A stretch of 64,000 nt of DNA from JADKBO01 sp965230345 (GCA_965230345.1 CBDDKR010000001.1:806001-870000), one strand, 5' to 3'. Counted from the stretch's first letter, positions 27,749 through 37,356 are shown. Notes: a model not told the origin generated them from the sequence alone. Made by a program: numbers and translations.

Positions 27749-28711
27749 TTATTTCTTTTTTTCTAATTCGTCAATTTTATCGTTGAAGTATTCCTGTTTT
27801 TCAGGATGAAGATGAATCAATTTTTTATACATACCAATGGCTTGGTCGAAGTGTCCTTGGCTTGTTAAGATAGTAGCAAGAGTTTCCGAAACAATTTCAT
27901 TATTCTTGGTAATACTCTCTTTGGCTGAAATCTCTACTTGTGAAGGCTTTTTCTTCTTCTTTTTCCTCTTCTTTTTTAATGCACTTCCAGTTAAGGGGCT
28001 TTGATGTTGCAACCACATTGAGAAGTTGTCAAATACTGGATTTCCTTCATTTATTACATCAGTATCATTAGTTTCATCTGACTCAAAGGAACTGGTTTCT
28101 AATTCAGGAGTGCTCTTTTTGCTTTTCTTTTTCTTTTTCTTCTTTTTAGCTTTGAGCGTTGCTTGAATGAGCTCATCTTGTTCAACTTCCTCTTGACTGG
28201 GTAAATCTTCTAGGTCTATATTGTTTGTGGAAAAATCTTCTTCAAATGTAGAGGAATTTTCTTCCCAAAGTATAGGCTCCTCAGTGAACTCTTTTTCAAC
28301 TTCTTCAGTAGAAGAACTTTCTAAAGAAGATTCACTGTCCAAGGTTAAAGATTTATTTTTCTCAAAATCTGAGTTCAATGGGTCATTCACGAGAGGGGGT
28401 TCTTCATATTGCTGGAAATTTCCTTCAAGTGTTGAAGATTCCGAATATACCGGAACACTAGTGTCAATATTTGATTCTTTATTCGTGGAGATATGCCATT
28501 TTTCCTCAAGGAGATTAGAGCTGAAAAGACCTGTTGTATATACTCCAGCCAATCGTGGTGAAGCACTATTTTCAATACCATTGCCTTCGACAGCAATATG
28601 CCCAAGATGTTCATAATTGAACAGGTCGGTTTTGAAAAACTGATATAATTTAAAGATAAGGTCTTTCAATATTCTCAAATTTCTGAAAGCAAAGAAAAGA
28701 ATTTTACGCAT
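27749..28711 (-). CDS. low-complexity protein with poly-lysine tracts and C-terminal TPR-like hairpin
   Basis: A 320-residue protein of unknown function. The first 45 residues are basic and hydrophobic. Residues about 85-185 are rich in Ser/Glu/Asp. Two lysine tracts (KAKKKKKKKKSKKS and KKKRKKKKKKPSQ) flank a middle stretch (NFSMWLQHQSPLTGSALKKK). The last 60 residues look like a TPR hairpin (ETLATILTSQGHFDQAIGMYKKLIHLHPEK). Proteins of this layout with a C-terminal TPR near secG occur in Bacteroidota, but I know no tested role. The NFSMWLQ... stretch is the most conserved-looking part. Confidence 0.6.
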   Translation of the reverse strand: MRKILFFAFRNLRILKDLIFKLYQFFKTDLFNYEHLGHIAVEGNGIENSASPRLAGVYTTGLFSSNLLEEKWHISTNKESNIDTSVPVYSESSTLEGNFQQYEEPPLVNDPLNSDFEKNKSLTLDSESSLESSSTEEVEKEFTEEPILWEENSSTFEEDFSTNNIDLEDLPSQEEVEQDELIQATLKAKKKKKKKKSKKSTPELETSSFESDETNDTDVINEGNPVFDNFSMWLQHQSPLTGSALKKKRKKKKKKPSQVEISAKESITKNNEIVSETLATILTSQGHFDQAIGMYKKLIHLHPEKQEYFNDKIDELEKKK

Positions 28712-28927
28712 TATCCTAGTTGTAATTCACAATTAATTTGGATCATAATCTAATGGAAAAATTGTGCCGAATATTCACTAAGAATCTAGCGAATTATATA
28801 AATATTTGATTTACATGAATTTAATATTTATAAAAAGTGATTTTTAATTGTCTCTTTTAAATAAGTTGAAAAGATTTTAATGAAGAGAACTTCAACCAAT
28901 AATTGAAACGGAGCAATGTCTAAATAA

Positions 28928-29635
28928 TTATGGTAATGTCGCTTCAAAAACCGTAAGAGTTTCAATATATTGACCATTTATTTTTTCATATGCACCCGGA
29001 AATTTTTCAATATTATTCATAAATACTGGATCTTCAAAGTAGTAATCTCGAAACGGACCTTTTTTCTCTCCAACAATTCGAACCTTCATACCCCAATCCT
29101 TCATTAACGAAATGCTTCGATTTGCATCTGCCATACTAGATTGAATAAAGATTAACCTTCCACCTGGAGTTAAAAGTCTATGGGCATCATTAATTAATGT
29201 GTCAATAAAGTATCTGTAGTAGGTTTTTCCTGATTTTGCAAATGGTGGGTTAGTAATGAGTACATCAAAAGGGCCTTCATCAATACGAGTCCAATCTGCT
29301 ACTATGTAGTCAACTGGGATGTTAATATTGTTCTTTTCAAGATTATGGCGGGTATTGTCTAGTATGGCTTGATCTATTTCTGTGACGGTTAGTTTTCGTG
29401 GATTATTCTTTGCAATAAGAATGGTATGATTACCGCATCCACTTCCTAGCTCAAGTACATTAGCATCCTGAAAATCCAGATTAAGTATCATGTTTCCCAG
29501 ATGCATGCCATGTGGAGTTGGATTCCAAACACCTTCTGGAACATCTAAATTCATTGAGATATCACCAAACTTCAGTGAAAGTTCTTGAGGATAAAGATTG
29601 TTTCCTTTGTTCATAACAGATAAATTTTGAATCAC
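28928..29635 (-). CDS. SAM-dependent N-methyltransferase (HemK/RlmG-like)
   Basis: A 235-residue methyltransferase with motif I VLELGSGCGNHTILIA and motif IV NPPF (FDVLITNPPFAKSGK). NPPF/NPPY motifs mark enzymes that methylate an amide or exocyclic nitrogen, for example protein glutamine or rRNA/tRNA bases. The N-terminal segment (VPEGVWNPTPHGMHLGNMIL) positions the substrate. The target cannot be chosen from sequence. The gene is flanked by unrelated genes on the same strand with 45 bp to the upstream peptidase. Confidence 0.72.
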   Translation of the reverse strand: MIQNLSVMNKGNNLYPQELSLKFGDISMNLDVPEGVWNPTPHGMHLGNMILNLDFQDANVLELGSGCGNHTILIAKNNPRKLTVTEIDQAILDNTRHNLEKNNINIPVDYIVADWTRIDEGPFDVLITNPPFAKSGKTYYRYFIDTLINDAHRLLTPGGRLIFIQSSMADANRSISLMKDWGMKVRIVGEKKGPFRDYYFEDPVFMNNIEKFPGAYEKINGQYIETLTVFEATLP

Positions 29636-29680
29636 TTTTTCTAGTGTATCTATTAATATAATAAAAAAGAGTGAATCGGC

Positions 29681-30994
29681 CTATAATGTAGTTATGTCAA
29701 TGAGGTAGGGCTCCAATAAATAGCCATCTTTGGCTCTAAATACATCCGTAACCAATAGTTGTTGTCTTAGTTTTTTCTTTAAATCGATCTGAAATGTAAT
29801 CTTGGTATGATCTTCAGACCAACCTATAAGATCAGTAATACTCAATAGATTTTCCTCACCTAATGGTCCAAGCCTTAAATTTCTTATTTCGGTATTCATA
29901 GGTTTTGAGAATTCGATGGTCATGGTCTTGATACTTGGATCTACTTCAGTTGAGTTATTGGCGAATTCGGTTATACCAACAACTTTTGGACGATTTAACT
30001 GAAATTGCTCTTTGTATTCTACAATACTCTTATCAAAGTAACCAGAAGCATCAATAAATGAAACCACCACATCTTCATCAAGATAGTCTAATTCTATCAT
30101 TTCTTTGATCGCTTGTTTTTTATCCTCAGCATGATCATAGTAACTCTTAGAAATAGCGTATCCTACATAGTATCCAAGGTCTCCCATATTAAATTGGTTG
30201 TTTGCATAGCCCCAAAACCACATTACTTCAAACTCTGTAAACATTTCTTTTACAAATGCATTCTTTATCCACTTATCGTTGTTCTTACCAAAGACAACAC
30301 TTTCGGTAGGTGATACGGTATTCAGTGCTAGTTCTGCGACAAACTCAGCAACACCTTCGATAAGTGTTTTAGACATTAAAGAATTTGCAATCGTAGTATC
30401 TTGTTGCGTATGTACATATTCATGAATATTGGTAAAAACGATACTTCTGTTTGGGTCATTGGACATGAAATATGGAGATAGGTGGGGAAAGTCTTCATTT
30501 AATTCAGAAGTGATTGTAGTTGAATCTGCTAATGCTAATTCAGTACCAATAAGTACTTTGTCACTAAGGGTTGTTCCGCCGGTCCTTAATGCGCCAATGG
30601 TAAAATAAATATTAGCTGGTTTTAACTCAGGATAGATTTGACGAAGTTTTTCAATACCAACATTAATCTCATTGGCATATTTGTCTGCATCCAACGTTTT
30701 AGTTCTAACAGAGTTCCAGAATTGAGGGTAAGCATTTATGGCATCAACATAAGACTCTGCTGTATATCTTCGTGCTTCATTGATAGCGTGGAGACCAGGA
30801 GATCCATTCTTGAAATATAAGCTGTCCATTAATTTGATTTGTTCCAAAGAGTCCTTGGATTGAACAACTTCATCATATGCCTTCCAAAATAGAGGAATAT
30901 CTGAAGTGACAATGGTTTGAGTATTGGAATCAGAACAAGAAGAGTATAATAGTGCAACGATACCTAAAATAAAATACTTCATAATGATTTGCAT
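29681..30994 (-). CDS. putative zinc metallopeptidase lipoprotein with C-terminal Ig-like domain
   Basis: A 437-residue lipoprotein (LGIVALLYSSCSDSN lipobox, start possibly at the second Met, 12 bases in). It contains an HEXXH zinc motif in IHEYVHTQQDT followed by IEGVAEFVAE, whose Glu could be the third ligand, a gluzincin-type arrangement like DUF2268 peptidases. The last about 95 residues read as a Big_5-like domain (MTIEFSKPMNTEIRNL). Location should be the outer or inner membrane facing the periplasm. The substrate is unknown. Confidence 0.65.
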   Translation of the reverse strand: MQIIMKYFILGIVALLYSSCSDSNTQTIVTSDIPLFWKAYDEVVQSKDSLEQIKLMDSLYFKNGSPGLHAINEARRYTAESYVDAINAYPQFWNSVRTKTLDADKYANEINVGIEKLRQIYPELKPANIYFTIGALRTGGTTLSDKVLIGTELALADSTTITSELNEDFPHLSPYFMSNDPNRSIVFTNIHEYVHTQQDTTIANSLMSKTLIEGVAEFVAELALNTVSPTESVVFGKNNDKWIKNAFVKEMFTEFEVMWFWGYANNQFNMGDLGYYVGYAISKSYYDHAEDKKQAIKEMIELDYLDEDVVVSFIDASGYFDKSIVEYKEQFQLNRPKVVGITEFANNSTEVDPSIKTMTIEFSKPMNTEIRNLRLGPLGEENLLSITDLIGWSEDHTKITFQIDLKKKLRQQLLVTDVFRAKDGYLLEPYLIDITTL

Positions 30995-31027
30995 AATTGT
31001 TATGCCGGTGGAATTGAGTCTAAGTGG

Positions 31028-31101
31028 TCGGGACGACAGGATTTGAACCTGCGACCGCTCGGCCCCCAGCCGAGTACTCTACCGGACTGAGCTACGTCCC
31101 G
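31028..31101 (-). tRNA. tRNA-Pro (GGG)
   Basis: Minus-strand cloverleaf of 74 nt: acceptor CGGGACG/CGTCCCG, anticodon stem CTCGG/CCGAG with loop CTGGGGG (anticodon GGG), T arm GCAGGTTCAAATCCTGC. CCA is not encoded. Confidence 0.94.
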
Positions 31102-31336
31102 AAACTTTTAAAGAGATGCGAAATTATTTAAAAAAATGAAAAACTCTTACTTTTATCAAATTAATATTAGAAGTCATATGTAATACAGTGTGTATTGTGG
31201 GTGTTTACCTTCCCAATAATTCGCCTTTACTAAGGCACTTCTAAGTATTAAAGTTAAAAGGAGATAAGCCCTAAACCCTGTTCAATCGAATAGGTTCAAT
31301 CCTTTTTAATGGAGAAGTTCAATGTTTAAAATGTAG

Positions 31337-32227
31337 TTAAAGGTTAGGCACAATAAGTTTGTATCCTACACCGCGTTCGTTAAGTATTTTAATATTTGGG
31401 TCAGAAGCGAGTCTTTTTCTTAGTTTAGAAATGAAAACATCTAGTGTCCTTCCCACATAATTTTGGGCATCATTCCAAACTTCTGTTAGTAGGGTGTCCT
31501 TTGTTACAGTTGCATTTTTGTGTTCATACAATACTTCGAGAAGTTTAGATTCCTTGCTTGAAAGCTGAATTTCTTCCTGGTTGTGTTTCAAAGTAAGAAG
31601 AATGGGGTTGAAGTAATATGCCCCAATTTGAATCAAATCACTATTTATCGAAATGGACATTCTTTCATTCTCTACGTCAGTTGATCCCTTTTTGTTTTTG
31701 AAAAGGAAATAACCGATGGGCAATATCAATAGAAATAATGCGGGCCATGCTCCTAGTTTTGTATTCGTATTTGTAGAATCATGCGGTTTATCTGAAAGTG
31801 AGGGCTTGATGATTTTGACTTTTAACATGTATTTGCCCTTGGGCAGAGGCCTTTCTTTACAAGCAATTTGCTCAGGTTTGTAATTGGCAATAATCTTTGT
31901 TTCGTATACAGATAATTTAGTCGATAAATCAATAACCTCTAAATAGAAATCTTGAGCAAATTTGTGTTTCTTATTTACCTTATTGGCTACAGAAATGAGT
32001 TGATCCGGAATTATACCTAAGGGGGCACTAAATTCAATCGAATAGGTATCGTTGACATCTTTTATAGGGAGAACCCTCGACAAACTATCGTTATTCAGCA
32101 ATAGAAGTTGATGTCCAATGGTCCGCATTGCCACTCTACGATCAATGTTAGTTGACCCTTTACCAAATGAATGGATTGAAAGGAAAATTGAAATAATCAG
32201 AACGGCTTGTATTTTGTATTTTGTCAT
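31337..32227 (-). CDS. ToxR-like membrane regulator with C-terminal winged helix
   Basis: A 296-residue protein with a signal peptide (about 1-22), a periplasmic region of about 135 residues, a single helix (WPALFLLILPIGYFLF) and a cytoplasmic C-terminal OmpR-type winged helix (IQLSSKESKLLEVLYEHKNA, VGRTLDVFISKLRKRL, ERGVGYKLIVPN). ToxR has the winged helix at the N-terminus, so the topology is reversed. Proteins of this kind occur in Bacteroidota, but their signals and targets are little known. There is no receiver domain and no kinase beside it, so the periplasmic part probably senses the signal. MITE copy 2 begins 68 bp upstream of its start. Confidence 0.78.
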   Translation of the reverse strand: MTKYKIQAVLIISIFLSIHSFGKGSTNIDRRVAMRTIGHQLLLLNNDSLSRVLPIKDVNDTYSIEFSAPLGIIPDQLISVANKVNKKHKFAQDFYLEVIDLSTKLSVYETKIIANYKPEQIACKERPLPKGKYMLKVKIIKPSLSDKPHDSTNTNTKLGAWPALFLLILPIGYFLFKNKKGSTDVENERMSISINSDLIQIGAYYFNPILLTLKHNQEEIQLSSKESKLLEVLYEHKNATVTKDTLLTEVWNDAQNYVGRTLDVFISKLRKRLASDPNIKILNERGVGYKLIVPNL

Positions 32228-32295
32228 ATAACAAAGTTATCTGTTCTGAGTCGTAAATACTCCTAATAGAAGCCCAATTTACACTAATTTACATT

Positions 32296-32457
32296 GAAGT
32301 GATTTGAAAACTGTGTTCAATAGCGGAATTAACCGCTTGGAAATCAGATCGATCCGAAAATTCTTTTGCATAGCCAAAGTTATGGAAATTAATTTAAGGC
32401 AGAGCTTGGATTTCAATGAGTTCATTTTAGTATTAGGATTTAGTTTTAAATCACTTC
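32296..32457 (+). repeat. MITE-like dispersed element, copy 2 (162 bp)
   Basis: Termini GAAGTGATTTGAAAACT and AGTTTTAAATCACTTC are inverted repeats. ATT flanks both ends (32293-32295, 32458-32460). The interior contains two hairpins: AGCGG-aattaa-CCGCT, and CATAGC-caaa-GTTATG with one G-T pair. It lies between the dehydrogenase stop and the ToxR-like gene start, where it may separate or affect the two minus-strand transcripts. Confidence 0.85.
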
Positions 32458-32486
32458 ATTCATTGATCTCTTAATATACAAGGATT

Positions 32487-33278
32487 TTAGTCGTATTTTC
32501 TTCCAGTACGATCAATATTCGTTGAGTTAGCTTGCTGTGTACCCATAATTAGGACATCTTGAATGTTGACATGGATGGGTCTTGAAGCAATAAAATAAAT
32601 TGTTTCGGCAATGTCCTTAGAAGTTAAAGGGTTGAAATCTTCATAAATTTTCGATTTCTCTTGATCTCCATCAAACCGATTTAGGGCAAACTCTGTCTCT
32701 TCTACATGAGCAGGTGAAACTTGGCTTACTCGAATCCCATGTTTATAAAGGTCAAGGCGCATGCCTTTGGTAAGAGCATCAACGGCATGTTTCGAAGCAC
32801 AATATGCTCCCCCCTTAGCATAAACCTCATGTCCCGCTGTAGAACAAATGTTAATGATATGTCCGTTCTTTTTACTTACCATTAATGGAGTAACCATTCT
32901 CGAAATGTATAATAAACCTTTAACGTTGGTATCGATCATAGTGTCCCAATGTTCGATTTTCCCTTCATGAATAAAATCCAGCCCTTTGGCCAATCCAGCA
33001 TTATTTACTAGGATTTGAATATTTGACCAGTAATCATTTAAGGAATTGATCGCTTTTTTGACCTCTCCTTTCTTTCTGATATCAAAATTTAACGTTTTAA
33101 TTTTGCAACCATATTTCCTTTTAAGCTTACTCTTTAATTCATCAAGTTTTTCTTGACGACGTCCTGTGATAATTACGTTGTATCCCTTCTTTGCAAATAT
33201 TGTTGCGGTGGCTTTACCGATTCCACTTGTGGCACCAGTTATAAGAGCTATGTTGCTTGGGAGTGTTGATTTACTCAT
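32487..33278 (-). CDS. short-chain dehydrogenase/reductase (YdfG-like)
   Basis: A 263-residue NAD(P)-dependent oxidoreductase with the Rossmann motif TGATSGIGKAT near residue 15, NNAG (ILVNNAGLAKG), catalytic Ser in INICSTAGHE and YCASK (Tyr/Lys). The order resembles the YdfG group that oxidises 3-hydroxy acids such as L-allo-threonine or serine. The Arg-rich sequence GRRQEK after the second strand suggests NADP. Its start overlaps the stop of the thioredoxin-like gene by 8 bp, so both are in one transcript. Confidence 0.85.
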   Translation of the reverse strand: MSKSTLPSNIALITGATSGIGKATATIFAKKGYNVIITGRRQEKLDELKSKLKRKYGCKIKTLNFDIRKKGEVKKAINSLNDYWSNIQILVNNAGLAKGLDFIHEGKIEHWDTMIDTNVKGLLYISRMVTPLMVSKKNGHIINICSTAGHEVYAKGGAYCASKHAVDALTKGMRLDLYKHGIRVSQVSPAHVEETEFALNRFDGDQEKSKIYEDFNPLTSKDIAETIYFIASRPIHVNIQDVLIMGTQQANSTNIDRTGRKYD

Positions 33279-34575
33279 TTGTTAATTCGTTAATGATTTC
33301 ATTGAATCTTTTATGGAATCCGTGGTATGCTTCGGTTGCAGGACCAGAAAATCCGGTATACACATATTTGACCATATTATCCTTGTCTAAGAACACCAGA
33401 GTAGGGTATGAAATAAGTCGATCAATTTTAGGAAAGAGTTTACTCGCCTCGCTTTTACGATAGTGCTCTCCTAATAATACTGGCCATGTAATGTTTTTCT
33501 TCTTTTTATATCGAGCAATTTGATTGAGGTTCTTTTCCTCATTTTTATATCGTTCAAAGCATATGCTCATAATCTCAATATCGGTTGTTGGATTGTTAGA
33601 TTGAAATTCTTGCAAATAGTTGGTCGCGTCCATACAGTTTGGACACCAAGTACCCATAATTTCCAGGATCTTTGGTTTGCCTTTAAACTTTTCGTCATTG
33701 ATGTCAATTAGTTTCCCACTATGGTCCTTAAAGGTAAATTGTACAGGCTCTTCAGGTGCAGTTACTGTATTAAGAGCAAATGGATCTGTAAGAGATGCGT
33801 TGTTGTTCTTGATAGCACTAAATGGGACCAAGTAATGAGAACCTGAATAAAACATTCCGGATAAATTACTGGTATCGTGTTGAACAAATTCAAAGAGGAA
33901 AGCATGTGCTCCATCGAAACAGGATAAAAAGGCTTTGTTATTCGCAACTATTCCTTCTAAAAATCTATAATCACCAGTTTCAGTCAAGAATGTGCCCGTC
34001 AATTGATTCCCTTTTTGGTTGAAATCACCAATGGCTTCATAGGAATGGTCAGTGTTGGGTTCAAACGTAGTTTCCCATTTGCCACTAAATTCTGAAGGTG
34101 TTTGTACTATTCCTTTTTTGAAACGAGAAGTATCTCCATGAGTGGCCTTAAATTTGACTTTATAATTCTCTTTGAAATTAACATGCCAATATCCTTCCAT
34201 TACTTTTTCCTCGTATACCGCAGAGATGTAAGAGTCGTATTCTGGAAATTGAATATTTAAGGTATCTTTTGCTGTAGTTCTATCTCTTCCAAAGAGAATA
34301 TCATTTACAACTATTCGTTCTTCAGCATTATGCAATACTATATGGAATTTTTCATTGTCGTCGTATACTACTTCAAAATTGAAGGGTAATTCTCCTTGAT
34401 CATCAATTTTTCTTGTGATTTCATCTTTGTCTGTAAAAACCGCTTCAGGAACTGGTTTTAAATACAAAACTCCTCGCCATATCCCAGGAGGAATTTTTGA
34501 AAATTGATTTTGAGATTCTACACAAGAAGAAAGTAGAATGCCAACAAGAAGTACAAAACTGAAAAATCTTAACAT
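33271..34575 (-). CDS. TlpA-like thioredoxin lipoprotein with N-terminal beta domain
   Basis: A 434-residue lipoprotein (LVGILLSSCVESQ). The first about 280 residues are beta-rich and resemble the N-terminal region of Bacteroidota TlpA proteins. The C-terminal 150 residues form an AhpC/TSA/TlpA fold with the redox motif GTWCPNC and the cis-Pro segment ISYPTLVFLDKD. It is likely to reduce disulfides in the periplasm. The gene is coupled to the downstream dehydrogenase by an 8-bp overlap, a link of unclear meaning. Confidence 0.8.
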   Translation of the reverse strand: MLRFFSFVLLVGILLSSCVESQNQFSKIPPGIWRGVLYLKPVPEAVFTDKDEITRKIDDQGELPFNFEVVYDDNEKFHIVLHNAEERIVVNDILFGRDRTTAKDTLNIQFPEYDSYISAVYEEKVMEGYWHVNFKENYKVKFKATHGDTSRFKKGIVQTPSEFSGKWETTFEPNTDHSYEAIGDFNQKGNQLTGTFLTETGDYRFLEGIVANNKAFLSCFDGAHAFLFEFVQHDTSNLSGMFYSGSHYLVPFSAIKNNNASLTDPFALNTVTAPEEPVQFTFKDHSGKLIDINDEKFKGKPKILEIMGTWCPNCMDATNYLQEFQSNNPTTDIEIMSICFERYKNEEKNLNQIARYKKKKNITWPVLLGEHYRKSEASKLFPKIDRLISYPTLVFLDKDNMVKYVYTGFSGPATEAYHGFHKRFNEIINELTNE

Positions 34576-34581
34576 ACGATA

Positions 34582-35112
34582 TTATCCTTTTTTCTCACCA
34601 ACAAAATTATCTTTCTTATGTTTAAACAAAACATTAAAGGTGGTTAAAGATCCATATATTCTTGTAATATACTGCTGTAAGTTTACCTTTTCTTCATCTG
34701 TTAATTTACTGCTGTTAATTCTCTGTTCCATAACCCTTAGTCGATCTCGAACCATAACGATCTTATGGAAAAAAGTATCTATTGGAAGCTCCTTGGGTTT
34801 TAGACTTTCGTCTTTTGGCTTTAAAATAAGTAAACCATCTTCCCATTTATCACCCAATTCTATCTCATCAACTACCGCATTGTATGATTTAAGTATTTTG
34901 ACCAATGCTTTTTCCGCTTGAGAAAAGCTAACAGCTTCTTCTGCTTCTATGGCATCTATGATTTCCCAACCAGAATAGTCTCTACCTACGAGTTTAATCC
35001 CAAATTGCATGAAGCAAACGGTGTAAGCTGCTACATCAATTTTTATAATCACACCTTCGGCATATGCTGGGTGCTTTACTCTTGATCCAATCCCTAAAAT
35101 TTGTTCAGACAT
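34582..35112 (-). CDS. conserved hypothetical protein
   Basis: A 176-residue soluble protein that I do not recognise. It starts MSEQILGIGSRVKHPAYAEG, which suggests a small SH3-like or KOW-type barrel (GSRVKHPAYAEGVIIKIDVA). A helical C-terminal half (from about 85) follows, with PIDTFFHKIVMVRDRLRVME as its core. The open frame extends to 35166, but the upstream stretch (FSEVLQNTYIYIKIIF) looks non-coding, so 35112 is chosen. Only 6 bp separate it from the thioredoxin gene downstream, so it may belong to that transcript. Confidence 0.55.
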   Translation of the reverse strand: MSEQILGIGSRVKHPAYAEGVIIKIDVAAYTVCFMQFGIKLVGRDYSGWEIIDAIEAEEAVSFSQAEKALVKILKSYNAVVDEIELGDKWEDGLLILKPKDESLKPKELPIDTFFHKIVMVRDRLRVMEQRINSSKLTDEEKVNLQQYITRIYGSLTTFNVLFKHKKDNFVGEKKG

Positions 35113-35305
35113 ATTAAAAATTATTTTAATGTAAATATATGTGTTTTGTAGAACTTCCGAAAACAAACTAATTATGAAATGGATGGAATCTTACAAGCAT
35201 GATGATTTTTATGAGATAGGAAGCGGGGCGAAATTTTGTATTTTAACTTTATTTTCCGTAATTAGATTAGTGAAGAGGAATTACTGTGAATTATAATTTT
35301 ATAAA

Positions 35306-35833
35306 GTGGAGAATTTACAAGATAATCATATTGGGATAAATCATGTTCGTCCAAGATTTCAAATAGATATTGATTTGACGTTAGAAGAAATTACACAAAG
35401 GTTTAATAATGGCTTTCTCAACCATAATTCTGGGTGTAATGGAAAGGTGAGTTATGATTTTATTGTGGTTCGCTTACCTGAAAAAGACCAAAAGTATTGG
35501 TCACCTCAGTTGTCCATTATGGCAGAGGAAAATACTGAAAACAATTTCTTACTTCAAGGATTATATGGACCTAGACCGAATGTCTGGACGATGTTTGTGT
35601 TCTTTTATTTTGTTATTGCATTGGCCATTCTTGTTGTTTCAATGATAGGGTTATCCAATTGGACACTTGGCGAGTCAGCTCAAATTTTTTGGTTTGTTCC
35701 CCTCCTGATACTTGTCTTTTGTTCGCTGTATTTGGTAGCATATATTGGACAGAAATTGAGCAGAAGGCAAATGCGGACCTTGCATGATTTTGTTGAAGAT
35801 GTTTTAGGTGTTAAGTTGCCAGTGAAGGATTAA
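35306..35833 (+). CDS. hypothetical membrane protein with two helices
   Basis: A 175-residue protein starting at GTG (35306). No in-frame ATG gives a better start, because the sequence from ENLQDNHIG onward looks coding. The first about 90 residues form a soluble domain (RFQIDIDLTLEEITQRF, SQLSIMAEE-like LSIMAEENTENN). Two transmembrane helices follow (FVFFYFVIALAILVVSMIGL and FWFVPLLILVFCSLYLVAYI), then a charged tail. I do not recognise the family. A multi-pass protein lies 120 bp downstream on the same strand and may be its partner. Confidence 0.55.
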   Translation: MENLQDNHIGINHVRPRFQIDIDLTLEEITQRFNNGFLNHNSGCNGKVSYDFIVVRLPEKDQKYWSPQLSIMAEENTENNFLLQGLYGPRPNVWTMFVFFYFVIALAILVVSMIGLSNWTLGESAQIFWFVPLLILVFCSLYLVAYIGQKLSRRQMRTLHDFVEDVLGVKLPVKD

Positions 35834-35953
35834 GATTAATCCTGTCAGTTTGATATGTTAATCTTTGGGAATTGATTTGTGTTGATCAATATTACTGTCA
35901 TTATGTGCACCGATAATCTTTAGTTTTTTTATTAAATATTAAACGCTAGTAAA

Positions 35954-37351
35954 ATGAATCGAACGGTTAGATTTCAAAATGCCATTAGGTTTGCTGCGGT
36001 TTTTGTAGCCATAATGTTTGTTTATTCATTTCTTTTGTCCTATAACGGAATGAGTGGAATTAGCATTAGTCACCCTGATGAAAATTCCACTTTAAGAATC
36101 CTTCTAAATGAAGCTCAAGGGTTGTTGAGAAATCTCGCATTTTGGATGTTAGTTGGATACATCTTTAAAGATTATATGGCAGCCATTTCCGCCTTGATAA
36201 TTTCAATTTTATTAGGATATGTATTTAATCACTTTTACCCAATTTCATATGTAAGTAACCCTCCTAAAGATGTAGAATATTACATAAGGTTATTTATTGG
36301 AGCCCTTCCTAGTTTGGTTTTTGGAATGGTTCATTTTAGAAGTTTTAAAGGCTTGAAAATGGTATTGGTTTGGGCAATACTTTGGGGTTTTTCGATATCA
36401 TTGAATTCAAATAGTTTTGAACGCTTTATTAGTGGATTGACTTGGTTTGTAGGGGTGGGAGATCCATTTGAGATTCATGTGGCTACAGGTGAGTCAAGTT
36501 ATAGACCTGTTCGTATTTTAGAGGTTCTGAAAAGTGAATTGTATTTGATTGTTCAACTTTTCGTGTTTTGGTGGGTGTATCGTTTCATTGAGTCAAAACA
36601 GAATGTTTGGCGTTTTATGAATACCATACCAGCTACAATAGGTGGCAATAAGTTGTATTTTAGTATAGTTTATTGGTCATTCCGACTTCTACTTTTTATT
36701 GCTGCATTTGGATTGGTATCGCATGTGGCCAATACATTCAGATTGCCTTTAGATGTGTTTACTGTTGGCAGAATTCTTATGTGTGGTGTGGCACTAATAA
36801 TAATAACCTCGATATACCGTAATTTCTTAGTCTCTCATTTTGTAGAAAGAAATCAGTTTCCTGGAGGTCTTTATTTCGTATTAAATATTCCAATAATAAA
36901 TGTATTTGCTTGGATTTATGTAATGCTGAATTTTGATAAACAGAAAATGAGGTTAGAGGTAGTGAATAAGCCAGGTTTCTTTGAAAACATTAAAGAGAAA
37001 TTTGTCAAAGAATATAGAAATAATCATTTGAAAATAATCATAATGATACTGGTGGGATTATCTATGATTCCTCAGTTTAAAGGGGGTGAAAACGCATTCA
37101 TAATGTTGGTTATTTCAGTTTTTTCATTTGCATTGATGATTTGGTTTTTATATAATGAAGAGGCTACAATAATTCTGTTGCTCATTTCAATTCTTGCATT
37201 GGGTATTATTTCTGCTTTGAGAATTGAATCCTTGTTGTACCCTGCAATGGCATCAGGAATAATCAATATTATCTTGTTCTATGGATTGTTTTATTTTGAT
37301 GAATTTAGGCGAGAGGAATATTCGTTTGATGAAGAAAAGGATCGAGCATGA
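35954..37351 (+). CDS. hypothetical polytopic membrane protein
   Basis: A 465-residue protein with about ten to twelve predicted helices, for example FAAVFVAIMFVYSFLLSY, AAISALIISILLGYVF, IIIMILVGLSMIPQF and ATIILLLISILALGII. The loop from about 150 to 185 (RFISGLTWFVGVGDPFEIHV) is not hydrophobic. I see no transporter signature. The C-terminus is charged (YSFDEEKDRA). The gene ends 6 bp from the stop of a convergent gene, with no terminator between. Function unknown. Confidence 0.55.
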   Translation: MNRTVRFQNAIRFAAVFVAIMFVYSFLLSYNGMSGISISHPDENSTLRILLNEAQGLLRNLAFWMLVGYIFKDYMAAISALIISILLGYVFNHFYPISYVSNPPKDVEYYIRLFIGALPSLVFGMVHFRSFKGLKMVLVWAILWGFSISLNSNSFERFISGLTWFVGVGDPFEIHVATGESSYRPVRILEVLKSELYLIVQLFVFWWVYRFIESKQNVWRFMNTIPATIGGNKLYFSIVYWSFRLLLFIAAFGLVSHVANTFRLPLDVFTVGRILMCGVALIIITSIYRNFLVSHFVERNQFPGGLYFVLNIPIINVFAWIYVMLNFDKQKMRLEVVNKPGFFENIKEKFVKEYRNNHLKIIIMILVGLSMIPQFKGGENAFIMLVISVFSFALMIWFLYNEEATIILLLISILALGIISALRIESLLYPAMASGIINIILFYGLFYFDEFRREEYSFDEEKDRA

Positions 37352-37356
37352 GGAGC

